Notes under the pieces: generated by a model
What the model was told of the DNA's origin: nothing
Databases searched by the model: none
Seen by the model: the letters and a program-made list of their open reading frames with translations, nothing else
Part shown: one piece after another, positions 16,485-24,427 of the stretch
Layout of the letters: each line of letters opens with the position of its first letter
Numbering within the stretch: position 1 is the stretch's first letter
Position numbers and translations under genes: made by a program
Assembly (NCBI GenBank): GCA_903885595.1
Contig: CAISJJ010000253.1
Span: 1-32,954, forward strand
From: an uncultured Bacteroidales bacterium
GTDB lineage: Bacteria; Bacteroidota; Bacteroidia; Bacteroidales; FEN-979
Length of the DNA: 32,954 nt
Direction of reading: 5' to 3'

Positions 16485-17720
16485 TCAGGCTACCTTTAAC
16501 CTTGCCATGCTGGTTTTCTGAAACTTTTCTGCAACAAAGGCAGAAGTTATGCGCAATGATTTGACGTTGGTTTTTGACGGTAATTCAAACATAGCGTCGT
16601 TCATGATTCCTTCGAGTATTGATCGCAATCCCCTTGCTCCGAGTTTGAATTCGATGGATTTTTCAACCACAAAGTCGAGGGCTTCGTCATCAAAAGTCAC
16701 CTTGATATTATCAAGTTCAAATAATTTGGTATACTGCCTGATAAGCGAATTTTTTGGTTCGGTGAGGATCCGCCGGAGGGTTTGCTGGTCGAGGGTATGC
16801 ATGAATGTGACAATTGGAAGACGGCCAACGAGTTCAGGGATCAGTCCAAAAGCCTTCAGATCGACAGGGGTGATATACTGAAGGATATTGTCCTTGTCGA
16901 TATTCTCCCGTTTCTTATCAGATTTATATCCGATTTTATTCGTTTGAAGCCGGTTCGAAATCTTTTTTTCAATACCATCGAAGGCCCCGCCGGTGATGAA
17001 GAGGATATTCTGCGTATTGATCTGGATCATTTTTTGCTCGGGATGTTTCCGGCCTCCCTGCGGCGGTACATTGACAATAGCCCCTTCAAGCATTTTTAAC
17101 AGGGCCTGCTGAACACCCTCGCCACTTACATCGCGGGTAATTGAGGGATTATCTCCCTTTCGGGCAATCTTATCAATTTCGTCGATAAAAACAATTCCCC
17201 GTTCGGCAGCAGCAACATCATAATCAGCTACCTGCAGCAACCTTGCCAGGATGCTTTCCACATCCTCGCCAACATAACCAGCCTCGGTCAGCGCAGTTGC
17301 GTCGGCGATACAAAACGGCACATTGAGCAGTTTTGCAATAGTCCGTGCCAGTAAGGTCTTCCCGGTTCCTGTTTCACCAACAACAACGATGTTTGATTTT
17401 TCAATCTCTACATCATCCGGCTGAACATCCTTGGAATGGGCAAGTCGCTTGTAATGGTTGTAAACGGCCACCGAGATAACACGTTTTGCCTCTTCCTGGC
17501 CAATAACGAACTGATCGAGATGTTTCTTGATTTCAACAGGTTTCAGCAGCTTGAAATCGGGAAACTCCTTTTGTTTTGCGGTTGCTAATTCCTCCTGAAG
17601 GATCACCTGTGCCTGCTGAACGCAATTTTCGCAAATGTGGCCTTCAAGGCCGGCAATCAGAACTTTGGTCTCTCGTTTCGCACGACCACAGAAAGAGCAC
17701 CTTTCAACAGTTTTTGCCAT
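16485..17720 (-). CDS. clpX: ATP-dependent Clp protease ATP-binding subunit ClpX
   Basis: 411 residues, usual length. A AAA+ hexameric unfoldase that feeds tagged proteins to ClpP. The N-terminal zinc domain has Cys8, Cys11, Cys30 and Cys33 (CSFC...CENC). Walker A GETGTGKT is at 115-122, the GYVGED pore loop at 148-153, and Walker B IVFIDEID at 176-183. The [18 protein letters not shown] and [11 protein letters not shown] blocks are conserved, and the C-terminal lid carries [14 protein letters not shown]-like residues. The ClpP-docking loop is the NKIGYK region. It follows clpP by 10 bp in tRNA-Leu-tig-clpP-clpX. smpB, which helps deliver ssrA-tagged ClpXP substrates, is nearby at 23984. Confidence 0.98.
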   Translation of the reverse strand: MAKTVERCSFCGRAKRETKVLIAGLEGHICENCVQQAQVILQEELATAKQKEFPDFKLLKPVEIKKHLDQFVIGQEEAKRVISVAVYNHYKRLAHSKDVQPDDVEIEKSNIVVVGETGTGKTLLARTIAKLLNVPFCIADATALTEAGYVGEDVESILARLLQVADYDVAAAERGIVFIDEIDKIARKGDNPSITRDVSGEGVQQALLKMLEGAIVNVPPQGGRKHPEQKMIQINTQNILFITGGAFDGIEKKISNRLQTNKIGYKSDKKRENIDKDNILQYITPVDLKAFGLIPELVGRLPIVTFMHTLDQQTLRRILTEPKNSLIRQYTKLFELDNIKVTFDDEALDFVVEKSIEFKLGARGLRSILEGIMNDAMFELPSKTNVKSLRITSAFVAEKFQKTSMARLKVA

Positions 17721-17730
17721 GTTGCCTCTA

Positions 17731-18405
17731 TTAACTTTCTTTTTTTGTGCGGATCAGGATTTCATCGATCATGCCATAGGTGCGGGCCTCTTCACTGGTC
17801 ATCCAGTAGTCGCGGTCGGCATCCTTCAGGATTCGTTTATAAGGCTGTCCCGAGTGAAGCGCAATGATCTCGTACAACTCCTTTTTCAGTTTCTGGATCT
17901 CACGGGCTGTAATATCGATATCCGAAGCTTGTCCTTCGGCGCTGCCCATCGGTTGATGAATCAGGATGCGCGAATGCTTCAGCGCAGTCCGCTTTCCTTT
18001 TTCTCCGGCACAGAGCAGGATGGCGCCCATCGAAGCAGCCATACCTGTGCAGATCGTTGCCACATGCGGGTTTATATACTGCATGGTGTCGTAGATTCCC
18101 AGGCCGGCATAAACAGAACCACCCGGTGTGTTGAGGTAAATCTGGATATCTTTCCGGGAATCAACCGATTCAAGGAAAAGCAACTGCGCCTGGATAATAT
18201 TGGCTACATAATCATCAATGGGGACGCCCAGAAAAATGATGCGGTCCATCATCAAACGGGAAAACACATCCATGGTTGCAATGTTCAGCTGCCGCTCTTC
18301 AATGATTGTTGGTGAAATATAATTAGATGATATGGATTTGTATTTTGCCAGGGTCAGGCTGCTGATGCCTTTGTGGCCGATGGCGTACTTTGAAAATTCG
18401 TCCAT
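17731..18405 (-). CDS. clpP: ATP-dependent Clp protease proteolytic subunit ClpP
   Basis: 224 residues. A serine peptidase that forms the double-heptamer chamber served by ClpX. Catalytic Ser125 ([11 protein letters not shown]), His150 (RILIHQPMG) and Asp199 ([10 protein letters not shown]) keep the E. coli spacing with an offset of 14. The first 30 residues form a longer lead than usual and may be a propeptide. [15 protein letters not shown] forms the substrate-lining part. It starts 40 bp after tig, and most of that gap is an octamer repeat array. A single clpP paralogue is seen here. Confidence 0.98.
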   Translation of the reverse strand: MDEFSKYAIGHKGISSLTLAKYKSISSNYISPTIIEERQLNIATMDVFSRLMMDRIIFLGVPIDDYVANIIQAQLLFLESVDSRKDIQIYLNTPGGSVYAGLGIYDTMQYINPHVATICTGMAASMGAILLCAGEKGKRTALKHSRILIHQPMGSAEGQASDIDITAREIQKLKKELYEIIALHSGQPYKRILKDADRDYWMTSEEARTYGMIDEILIRTKKES

Positions 18406-18416
18406 GATTTACTATA

Positions 18417-18443
18417 GTGATTGAGTGATTGAGTGATTGAGTG
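18417..18443. repeat. Three-unit ATTGAGTG octamer array between tig and clpP
   Basis: Three full ATTGAGTG units (18420-18443) preceded by a GTG remnant fill 27 of the 40 bp between the tig stop (18446) and the clpP start (18405). The unit is identical to those at the recF 3' end, but in relation to transcription it lies in the opposite orientation. Confidence 0.93.
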
Positions 18444-18445
18444 AA

Positions 18446-19723
18446 TTAATGCTTGTGGTCGTGATCATGTTCATGTTCGTGATCGTGTTCGTGATCGTGA
18501 TCGTGATCATGTTCGTGATCATGCTGATGCATGGCTGAGGCTAATTTGATATATTCATCATAGGTAACCTCTTTGGGTTGAAAGATGATGTTGGTCTTGA
18601 AATAATCCATCAGCTTCGCATTATACAACTGATCATTGATGCGCTGCACCTGTTCTTTGTTCTGCATGAAGGTATCGATGATCGATTCATAACGTTTTTG
18701 CATTTCGGGATCCATATCGCCCATGTTCACCTGGCGCAGCATGTTAAACCGGATGTAGTTACGAATGTCTTCATCGGTAACAGTGATATCGTTTTCCTTG
18801 ATCAGTTTATTCTCTATCAGCTGCCATTTCATGGAGTTGGCAAAAGAGGCATAATTTTTTTCGATCTCCTCGGGCGTGTATTTCCCTTCGTTGTTTTCCA
18901 ACAACCAGCGTTTCAGGAATTCGTCAGGCAGGGGCATCTCTGTGTTTTTTACCAGCGCCTCGGTAATGGTATTGAATAGCAGTTTGTCAGTTTCAGCTGA
19001 AAAACTCATCGAAGCGTCCTTTCTTACCTGTTCCCTGAAATCTTCTTCAGTCTGGATATCGAGACCCGGATAAACCTGGTTGAAAAATTGCAGGTTCATC
19101 TCTGCAGGTTCAACTGCGGGTTCTTTTGGTTCCACAGGTGTTTCCTCACTCTCAGGCGCTGCTTCAGCTTCTGGCGCAGTTTCAGCTACAGGCGCTGCCT
19201 CAATCTCCGGCACGGTTTCAGCCTCAACGGCAACCGCGTCAACATCAATGGCAATTGGTTTGCCGAAACGCTTGCGGGTGTCGTCAATATATTTGTTTAC
19301 CATGTCGTCATCAACAGAAATGGTATAATTGGCAATATTGAGATCCTGGTCAAGTGGAATGGTAAATTTGGGGGTGAGCCCGAGATCGAAATAGAACTCG
19401 AACGTATCCTGATTTTCAAAATCAATGGATGGATTTTTTTCCATATTGGGCAGTGGGTTCCCAAGGATATCAAGCTTTTCCTCTTTGATATAGTTGACAA
19501 GGCTATCGGAAATGAGTTTGTTTACTTCATCAGCCAGGATGGCTTTGCCGTACATTTTTTTTATCAGGCCCGTTGGAACATGCCCCGGACGGAAACCAGG
19601 AATTTTCGCTTTTCGTTTGTAATCGGAGATTTGCTTTTCCACAGCCTGTGCATAATCAGCTGGTACGATCTCAATTTTCAGCAGTGCGGTCAGTGCACCG
19701 GTACTTTCTTTTAAAACATTCAT
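18446..19723 (-). CDS. tig: Trigger factor without PPIase domain, with His-rich tail
   Basis: 425 residues. Trigger factor is the ribosome-bound chaperone for nascent chains. The N-terminal ribosome-binding domain is intact (1-125), with the signature GFRPGHVP at 43-50. Family members then carry an FKBP-type PPIase domain of about 90-100 residues. Here residues 158-208 are instead a low-complexity Glu/Ala/Pro/Val linker, after which the C-terminal chaperone arms start at MNLQFFNQVYPGLDIQTEEDFR (209 on) and run to about 395. The protein ends in a 27-residue tail of alternating His with Asp or Glu (399-425). Linker and tail are both encoded by tandem DNA repeats. The chaperone role should remain; prolyl isomerase activity is not expected. 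It lies 29 bp after tRNA-Leu and upstream of clpP-clpX. Confidence 0.93.
   Translation of the reverse strand: MNVLKESTGALTALLKIEIVPADYAQAVEKQISDYKRKAKIPGFRPGHVPTGLIKKMYGKAILADEVNKLISDSLVNYIKEEKLDILGNPLPNMEKNPSIDFENQDTFEFYFDLGLTPKFTIPLDQDLNIANYTISVDDDMVNKYIDDTRKRFGKPIAIDVDAVAVEAETVPEIEAAPVAETAPEAEAAPESEETPVEPKEPAVEPAEMNLQFFNQVYPGLDIQTEEDFREQVRKDASMSFSAETDKLLFNTITEALVKNTEMPLPDEFLKRWLLENNEGKYTPEEIEKNYASFANSMKWQLIENKLIKENDITVTDEDIRNYIRFNMLRQVNMGDMDPEMQKRYESIIDTFMQNKEQVQRINDQLYNAKLMDYFKTNIIFQPKEVTYDEYIKLASAMHQHDHEHDHDHDHEHDHEHEHDHDHKH
18449..18531 (-). repeat. Hexamer-based coding repeat for the His-rich tail of trigger factor
   Basis: The DNA is made of variants of a 6-bp unit (GTGATC, GTGTTC, ATGTTC and similar on the plus strand) that on the minus strand encode His-Asp and His-Glu pairs. 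As units are 6 bp, gain or loss keeps the frame and would change only tail length. The 8-bp array lies just beyond the stop codon. Confidence 0.85.
19155..19226 (-). repeat. Four 18-bp imperfect tandem copies encoding the trigger factor linker
   Basis: Four adjacent 18-bp copies start at 19155, 19173, 19191 and 19209, each beginning GGC and sharing a (G/T)C(C/T)TCA-like middle. They encode Glu/Ala/Pro/Val-rich hexapeptides on the minus strand. The linker therefore appears to have grown by in-frame tandem duplication. Confidence 0.8.
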
Positions 19724-19752
19724 GTAATCAATGGTATTGGTTAAAAATTATA

Positions 19753-19837
19753 TGGTGCGGATGAAGGGACTCGAACCCCCACGCCCGAAGGCACAAGATC
19801 CTAAGTCTTGCGCGGCTACCAATTACGCCACATCCGC
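19753..19837 (-). tRNA. tRNA-Leu (anticodon TAG)
   Basis: Read on the minus strand, the 5' acceptor GCGGATG pairs with CATCCGC, with discriminator A and an encoded CCA (19755-19753). The anticodon stem CAAGA/TCTTG encloses loop CTTAGGA with anticodon TAG, which reads CUA and other CUN leucine codons. The long variable arm GCC-TTCG-GGC marks a class II tRNA, as expected for Leu. The T-stem has two G-T pairs. The 3' end lies 29 bp before the tig start, so it may be co-transcribed with tig-clpP-clpX and cut out by processing. Confidence 0.96.
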
Positions 19838-19865
19838 ATCAAGGATCTTCCTTAAAAAAGGTTTG

Positions 19866-19873
19866 CAAAGTTA
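19866..19873 (-). promoter_or_regulatory. Probable -7 box of the tRNA-Leu/tig operon
   Basis: TAACTTTG on the minus strand fits TAnnTTTG and lies 28 bp before the tRNA 5' end, so transcription would start about 20 nt ahead of the tRNA. A TTG is present 16 bp upstream, shorter than the usual spacing. Confidence 0.55.
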
Positions 19874-19886
19874 CACTTTTTTTCGA

Positions 19887-20390
19887 TCACAATTTAAGTG
19901 AAGCCAAAGCTGAATCGTAATCAGGCTCCTGGACTATGTCGGGGACCTGTTCACAGTAAATTACCTTACCGGTTTCATCAACCACGGCCACGGCACGTGA
20001 TAAGAGCCCGGCAAGGGGACCATCCGTTATCACGACACCCCAGTCATTGCCAAAGCTGGTATTGCGTAATTCAGAAAGTGAAATCACGCTGGTCAAACCT
20101 TCTGTGGAGCAAAAGCGGGCATGCGCAAAGGGGAGGTCCTTCGAAATGCAGAGAACTACTGTGTTTTCGTGTTTCTGGGCTTCCGCGTTAAATTTCCTGA
20201 CCGAAGTAGCACATACAGCCGTATCGAGGCTGGGGAAGATGTTTAAAACGATTTTTTTTCCTGCAAATGCTTTCAGTGAAACGTCGGACAGATCGGTTTT
20301 GGTAAGCAGAAAGTCAGGGGCCATGGTGCCGGCTCCGGGTAGAGAACCAATTGTATGAATTGGATTTCCTTGTAATGCGATGGTTGCCAT
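19887..20390 (-). CDS. tpx: Thiol peroxidase Tpx
   Basis: 167 residues from ATG 20390. This atypical two-cysteine peroxiredoxin reduces hydroperoxides using thioredoxin. The peroxidatic Cys60 lies in [16 protein letters not shown] and the resolving Cys94 in ARFCSTEGL, the normal Tpx spacing of 34. The N-terminal [18 protein letters not shown] hairpin is specific to Tpx. The frame is open to 20426, but the added residues are not part of the family, and a TAATTTTG box at 20415-20422 lies between the two starts, so the short start is right. It is divergent from the DUF5723 gene and probably monocistronic. Confidence 0.96.
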   Translation of the reverse strand: MATIALQGNPIHTIGSLPGAGTMAPDFLLTKTDLSDVSLKAFAGKKIVLNIFPSLDTAVCATSVRKFNAEAQKHENTVVLCISKDLPFAHARFCSTEGLTSVISLSELRNTSFGNDWGVVITDGPLAGLLSRAVAVVDETGKVIYCEQVPDIVQEPDYDSALASLKL

Positions 20391-20414
20391 AAATTGTGTT
20401 TTTAAATTAGGCTG

Positions 20415-20422
20415 CAAAATTA
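20415..20422 (-). promoter_or_regulatory. Probable -7 box of the tpx promoter
   Basis: TAATTTTG on the minus strand matches TAnnTTTG, 24 bp before the tpx ATG at 20390. The -33 box is not evident. Confidence 0.5.
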
Positions 20423-20522
20423 GCAAATTGAAATATTCCCTGCCGCTTTTCGTTAAATCTTTATCAACAGGCGGGTTGATCGTAGTCGGCGGTGACCCTT
20501 TTTTCTTAATCAGCTTGATGTT

Positions 20523-22001
20523 GTGAAGCCGTTCCGGGTTAAAACCCTGTTAACTGTCTTTCTGCTTTTACAGGTTGCTGCCGCGGCCCAGGAGATGCCT
20601 GGAACAACGCTGGGGAATTATGCCGGCGTAAACAGCCTGCAACTCAATCCAAGTGCGCTTCACAACTCCAAATCCCACATTGATATTCAGGTTGCAGGAT
20701 TGGATCTTTTTTTACAGAATAATGCACTTTTCATCTCAAAATCAGAATATCGTTTTGTGAATTTTTTCAAATCAGGGTATCAATGGCCGACGCATATTGA
20801 ATTTGGTGTGGAGGAACGCACATTTTACCGTTATGATAATGCACTGGATAAATCAGCTTTCATACAGGAACGGTATGCCGGGCCAGGCGCAATGCTCATA
20901 CGGGATGAGCATGCATTTGCCTTAACCACCGGGATACGTACGGTGTTATCGTTGGAAAATGTTCCATATGACGTGGCGAATTTTGCCTACCTGGGTCTTG
21001 GTTTTACGCCGCAGCAGGATATTAACTATATTCATAACAAGCCCTTCACGGTTTCAGCGATGGCCTGGGGAGAGATAGGCCTCAGTTACGCCAATGCATT
21101 TTATGCCCACGGTTTTAACCGGTTGTCGGCCGGCATTACTGTGAAGGGTTTGCTGGGTCTTGGAGGAATGTATCTGAATGCCGCCAGGCTTGATTATGTA
21201 ATACCGGATGATTCAACAATCAACATCAACAACCTTGAGGCGGTCATGGGATTCGCCCTGCCAGTTGATTATAACACCAATCAGCCCGATCTTCAGCCTA
21301 TATTCAAGGGCGCAGGAATCGGGTTTGATGTCGGGTTTACCTATCAGCGGCTTTCACGATTCCACCAGGATGATAATTACAGTTTACAATGTGCAAAACC
21401 ATATGAAGATTACCTATACAGGATTGGTGTTGCATTGATCGACATCGGGGGAATCAGGTTTTCAAATAATGCAGCTAAGATGAATGTTGATAACCGCAGC
21501 TCCCGGTGGGACAATGTGAATACATTGGAATTCAGAAATATTAACCAGATGCTCGACACCATCAGCTACCAGTTTTACGGCAACAATACCTCTGCTTATT
21601 CTGGTGAAAAATTTACGCTTTGGCTGCCATCGGCCCTGAGTGTTCAGTTTGATTATCATCTCAGGAAAAACTGGTATGTGAATGCCAATATAATCTATGG
21701 ATTTACATTGGCCAGAGGATCTCTGGCAAGGCCTGCAGAACTTTCAATTACTCCCCGTTACGAAACCAGGATATTCGAAGCAAGCCTGCCCATATCGTTG
21801 TATGACTGGTCACAGCCACGGGTCGGATTGGCAGTGCGCATCTATGGTTTTACCATTGGCACCGATAAAATTGGCGGATTTTTTCACTTCAGTGATTTTT
21901 CCGGCCTGGATTTTTATTTTTCCGTAAAGGTGTTTTTCAACAAGGGCAGCTGCAGGAAAAAGGGCGATGTTCATTGCGGTTATGCTGATCCGGAGTCGTG
22001 A
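20523..22001 (+). CDS. DUF5723 outer-membrane barrel-like protein
   Basis: 492 residues from a GTG start at 20523. The signal peptide runs to about residue 22 (VAAAAQ). It is followed by [39 protein letters not shown], the family's opening (asparagine-proline-serine near the first strand, as in FadL-like barrels). Many alternating hydrophobic strands with aromatic residues follow. The C-terminus ends soon after a barrel strand ([18 protein letters not shown]), with a short Cys-containing tail that is less usual. The function of DUF5723 is unknown; an outer-membrane location is inferred. It is divergent from tpx and ends only 5 bp from the stop of the convergent ABC permease gene. Confidence 0.8.
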   Translation: MKPFRVKTLLTVFLLLQVAAAAQEMPGTTLGNYAGVNSLQLNPSALHNSKSHIDIQVAGLDLFLQNNALFISKSEYRFVNFFKSGYQWPTHIEFGVEERTFYRYDNALDKSAFIQERYAGPGAMLIRDEHAFALTTGIRTVLSLENVPYDVANFAYLGLGFTPQQDINYIHNKPFTVSAMAWGEIGLSYANAFYAHGFNRLSAGITVKGLLGLGGMYLNAARLDYVIPDDSTININNLEAVMGFALPVDYNTNQPDLQPIFKGAGIGFDVGFTYQRLSRFHQDDNYSLQCAKPYEDYLYRIGVALIDIGGIRFSNNAAKMNVDNRSSRWDNVNTLEFRNINQMLDTISYQFYGNNTSAYSGEKFTLWLPSALSVQFDYHLRKNWYVNANIIYGFTLARGSLARPAELSITPRYETRIFEASLPISLYDWSQPRVGLAVRIYGFTIGTDKIGGFFHFSDFSGLDFYFSVKVFFNKGSCRKKGDVHCGYADPES

Positions 22002-22006
22002 ATACA

Positions 22007-23116
22007 TTAAACTTCCGACATCCGCACATCCAGTGCGTCACGCAATGCATTACCCATAAGCATAAAGGCCAGCACCATAAACATAATTGCGATACCGGGC
22101 AGGATGGCGAGGTAGGCATAGTCAAGCACAATATACCCGTAATTTTCTTTGATCATGGATCCCCAGGAGGGTACAGGAGGCTGAACCCCCAATCCAAGAA
22201 AACTCAACCCGGCCTCCATGAGGATGGCAGAGGCAAAATTTGCAGCTGAAATTACAATTACCGCTGCCATTACGTTTGGCAGGATGTGATAAAAAATGAT
22301 CCGCATATCTGAAAAACCGAGTGCCCGCGCGGCTTCAACATATTCTTTTTCGCGTATGCCCAGGATTTGTCCGCGGACCACCCTGGCAACTTCAACCCAC
22401 ATGGTTAGCCCAACCGCAATGAAAACCTGCCAGAAACCTTTCCCCAGGGCAAAGGTGATGGCAATGACGAGTAAGAGAGTTGGAATGGACCAAACCACAT
22501 TGATCAGCCACATGATGAAATTGTCGACCCATCCGCGATAATAGCCACCGATGGCCCCGATTAAAATACCGATCAGGAGTGAGATTGCCACAGAAATCAA
22601 CCCGACTGAAAGACTGACACGGGTGCCGATCATCAGCTGACTGAGATAATCACGACCGAAGCGGTCGGTTCCAAGCCAGAATGTTTTCCTGACCGGGGTT
22701 CCGGTCTGATCAACCGGTAATGTTTGAACCAGGCCCGGATCCCCGGGAATGGCATCATATTCAATGAAATGTACCTGCCCGTTTTTAACTGAAAATGACC
22801 GGATGGGAATATATTCGAAATGACTGCGCCTGCCCCGGATCATGGTTGCAAGCAAACTGGTCTTTTCCGGCGACTGGTTCCCTTTTACCGGCATCATAAC
22901 GACCGAAAATCCTGGTTTTTTCAAGCCCAGCTCAAGATACTGGTCGTTGGCAAATGGCGAGGAATCAGGTGTGATCAGATATCCAAGGATTGCGACCAGT
23001 ACAGTCAGACTGATAAAAACCAGTGATCCGAATCCAAGTCTGTCTTTTTTAAATTTTTTCCAGGCCAGTAAACCGGGTGACCCTGAGGCGATATAGCTCT
23101 TCTTTTTAAAAAACAA
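22007..23116 (-). CDS. Peptide-type ABC transporter permease (OppC/DppC family)
   Basis: 369 residues. The N-terminus has the OppC_N pattern: a positively charged lead, a first membrane helix at about 32-50, a periplasmic stretch of about 100 residues, then FWLGTDRFGRDYLSQLMIGTRVSL. Four or five more helices follow, with the EAA loop REKEYVEAARALGFSDMRIIFYHILPN that docks the ATPase. GLSFLGLGVQPPVPSWGSMI is the typical OppC end motif. The long periplasmic insert is common in Bacteroidota. Its partner permease, ATPases and binding protein are not adjacent, so the substrate (di/oligopeptide or other) is unknown. A near-consensus minus-strand promoter at 23142-23171 drives it. Confidence 0.93.
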   Translation of the reverse strand: MFFKKKSYIASGSPGLLAWKKFKKDRLGFGSLVFISLTVLVAILGYLITPDSSPFANDQYLELGLKKPGFSVVMMPVKGNQSPEKTSLLATMIRGRRSHFEYIPIRSFSVKNGQVHFIEYDAIPGDPGLVQTLPVDQTGTPVRKTFWLGTDRFGRDYLSQLMIGTRVSLSVGLISVAISLLIGILIGAIGGYYRGWVDNFIMWLINVVWSIPTLLLVIAITFALGKGFWQVFIAVGLTMWVEVARVVRGQILGIREKEYVEAARALGFSDMRIIFYHILPNVMAAVIVISAANFASAILMEAGLSFLGLGVQPPVPSWGSMIKENYGYIVLDYAYLAILPGIAIMFMVLAFMLMGNALRDALDVRMSEV

Positions 23117-23136
23117 GTGGATAGTGTGAATAATGG

Positions 23137-23167
23137 TTTGACAAATATAATTTTTTTAGTACTTTTG
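23137..23167 (+). promoter_or_regulatory. tRNA-His promoter (near-consensus Bacteroidota type)
   Basis: TTTG at 23137-23140, a 19-bp spacer, then TACTTTTG at 23160-23167 is a full match to TTTG-N19-TAnnTTTG. The expected start of transcription is about 7 bp before the tRNA 5' end at 23181. Confidence 0.85.
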
Positions 23168-23171
23168 CAAA
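23142..23171 (-). promoter_or_regulatory. ABC permease promoter, interleaved with the tRNA-His promoter
   Basis: On the minus strand, TTTG (23171-23168), an 18-bp spacer, then TATATTTG (23149-23142). The ATG of the permease follows about 25 bp later. Each promoter's -7 box sits next to the other's -33 box. Confidence 0.75.
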
Positions 23172-23180
23172 CGCATAAAT

Positions 23181-23255
23181 GGTGGTCGTAGCTCAGTTGG
23201 TTAGAGCGATAGATTGTGGATCTATAGGTCGTGGGTTCAAGCCCCATCTTCCACC
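23181..23255 (+). tRNA. tRNA-His (anticodon GTG)
   Basis: Anticodon stem ATAGA/TCTAT encloses loop TTGTGGA with anticodon GTG (His). D-stem is GCTC/GAGC, T-stem GTGGG/CCCAT with TTCAAGC loop. The extra G-1 (23181) faces C73 (23255), the identity mark of tRNA-His. The acceptor stem reads GTGGTCG against CTTCCAC, which leaves two mismatches (positions 5:68 T-T and 6:67 C-T). CCA is not fully encoded. A strong promoter lies just upstream and a hairpin terminator just downstream. Confidence 0.93.
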
Positions 23256-23264
23256 CAAAATTTC

Positions 23265-23299
23265 AAGGCTTTCGGTAATCCGGAAGCCTTTTTTATTTT
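23265..23299 (+). terminator. Rho-independent terminator of tRNA-His
   Basis: An 11-bp stem (AAGGCTTTCGG with CCGGAAGCCTT, one T-G pair) with a TAAT loop is followed by TTTTATTTT. The T-run covers the stop codon of the convergent thioredoxin-like gene. Confidence 0.9.
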
Positions 23300-23859
23300 A
23301 ACTGTCCTTTGAAGGTTGTCTGATAATCCTCCCATTTGGTTGCTAAATAGGCATCCTCTCCAAAATAGTTCAGAATACACTCAAAGGGGGGGGCTTGCTG
23401 ATAACCCGGCACAATAGTAATGATCTGCCCTTTCTCGTTTAAAAATGCATAAGAGGGATATGACATTTGCCCGCGCAGCATTTCATTGGCCAGCTGATGG
23501 GTACTTCTTTTGACCGATGGATTTGGATTGACAAATTTCACTCCGTCAATTTCAACCGTATCTTTGCGCTCAGCATCAAGCTTTACACAATAATAATGAT
23601 CGTTCATGTAGGCAGCTATAACCGGGTTGGCGAAGGTTTCAGCATCCATTTTCTTGCACCAGCCGCACCATTCGGTATATACATCGATCATCATCTTTTT
23701 TTGTTTCTTCTTATTCAGCTTATAGGCCTCTTCAAAAGAATACCATTTCACCTTCACCTCTTTGGCAGCCGGTGGCTTTGCGTCCTGGGCAAAAGATGTA
23801 TATGTAAGAAAAATAATCGTGGAAATTGTGCATAATAACAAAATTGATCGTTTTTTCAT
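23293..23859 (-). CDS. Exported thioredoxin-like protein (DUF255 / thioredoxin_7 type)
   Basis: 188 residues from ATG 23859. A signal peptide (MKKRSILLLCTISTIIF, cleavage after SFAQ, residue 25) is followed by a thioredoxin fold: KWYSFEEAYKLNKKKQKKMMIDVYTEWCGWCKKMDAETF with active-site Cys65 and Cys68 (CGWC), then YPSYAFLNEKGQIITIVPGY with the cis-Pro-like YPSYAF turn. It should act as a periplasmic disulfide reductase or oxidase; the partner is unknown. The frame is open to 23919, but the added 20 residues would bury the signal peptide. The stop codon is shared with the tRNA-His terminator. Confidence 0.9.
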   Translation of the reverse strand: MKKRSILLLCTISTIIFLTYTSFAQDAKPPAAKEVKVKWYSFEEAYKLNKKKQKKMMIDVYTEWCGWCKKMDAETFANPVIAAYMNDHYYCVKLDAERKDTVEIDGVKFVNPNPSVKRSTHQLANEMLRGQMSYPSYAFLNEKGQIITIVPGYQQAPPFECILNYFGEDAYLATKWEDYQTTFKGQLK

Positions 23860-23939
23860 TTTTCGATGGTTATGATTAAAAATAGTAAAAACTGTTCTTA
23901 GTGTTAGTTCTTTCACCACAATGGGTGCATCACATCACA

Positions 23940-23988
23940 ATTCAAAATTCGTTATTCAATATTCGATATTCAATATTCGATATTCAAT
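23940..23988. repeat. Seven 7-bp units (ATTCAAT / ATTCGAT) at the smpB 3' end
   Basis: Seven heptamers in a row (ATTCAAA, ATTCGTT, then ATTCAAT and ATTCGAT alternating) span 49 bp. The last unit covers the smpB stop codon (23984-23986). The array lies between smpB and the thioredoxin-like gene on the same strand. Confidence 0.92.
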
Positions 23989-24427
23989 TCCCTCTTTCCA
24001 TCTCGCGCTGATGGTCTTTTTGTTTCAGTGTTTCCCGCTTGTCGTATGAGTGTTTTCCGCGTGCAAGGGCAATCGTGAGTTTGGCCAGCCCGTTTTCGTT
24101 GATGAACAGCAAAACCGGGATAATGGTAAATCCCCGCTCCTTGACTTTAATAGCAAGTTTTTTCAATTCCCGTTTGGTGAGCAGTAACTTACGGTCGCGT
24201 TTGGGTTCATGATTATAATGGGTTCCAAAGGAATATTCGGCAATGTGCATATTCCTTACAAAAAGTTCGGTTCCGGTAAAGGTACAGTAAGCATCGGCAA
24301 TTGAGGCCGTGCCATCGCGGATCGATTTAATCTCGGTGCCGGTCAGCAGTATTCCTGCCGTAACCTCCTGCACCAGAAAGTACTCATGCGAAGCCCGTTT
24401 ATTGCGAATGTTTACTGATTTCTCCAT
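23984..24427 (-). CDS. smpB: SsrA-binding protein SmpB
   Basis: 147 residues, usual length. SmpB binds tmRNA and rescues stalled ribosomes in trans-translation, tagging the product for ClpXP. Conserved parts are [29 protein letters not shown] (strand 1 and tmRNA contact), [18 protein letters not shown], and the basic tail [20 protein letters not shown] that enters the mRNA channel. Its ATG directly follows the TAG stop of the M16 protease gene, so the two are coupled. The stop codon lies within a heptamer repeat. Confidence 0.97.
   Translation of the reverse strand: MEKSVNIRNKRASHEYFLVQEVTAGILLTGTEIKSIRDGTASIADAYCTFTGTELFVRNMHIAEYSFGTHYNHEPKRDRKLLLTKRELKKLAIKVKERGFTIIPVLLFINENGLAKLTIALARGKHSYDKRETLKQKDHQREMERGN

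Noticed and set aside
17635-18315. 226-codon plus-strand open frame over clpX/clpP
   Set aside because: Antisense to two strongly conserved genes; its protein shows no family pattern and the frame is a shadow of clpP codon structure.
19088-19714. 208-codon plus-strand open frame within tig
   Set aside because: Antisense shadow of trigger factor; low-complexity stretches come from the linker repeats.
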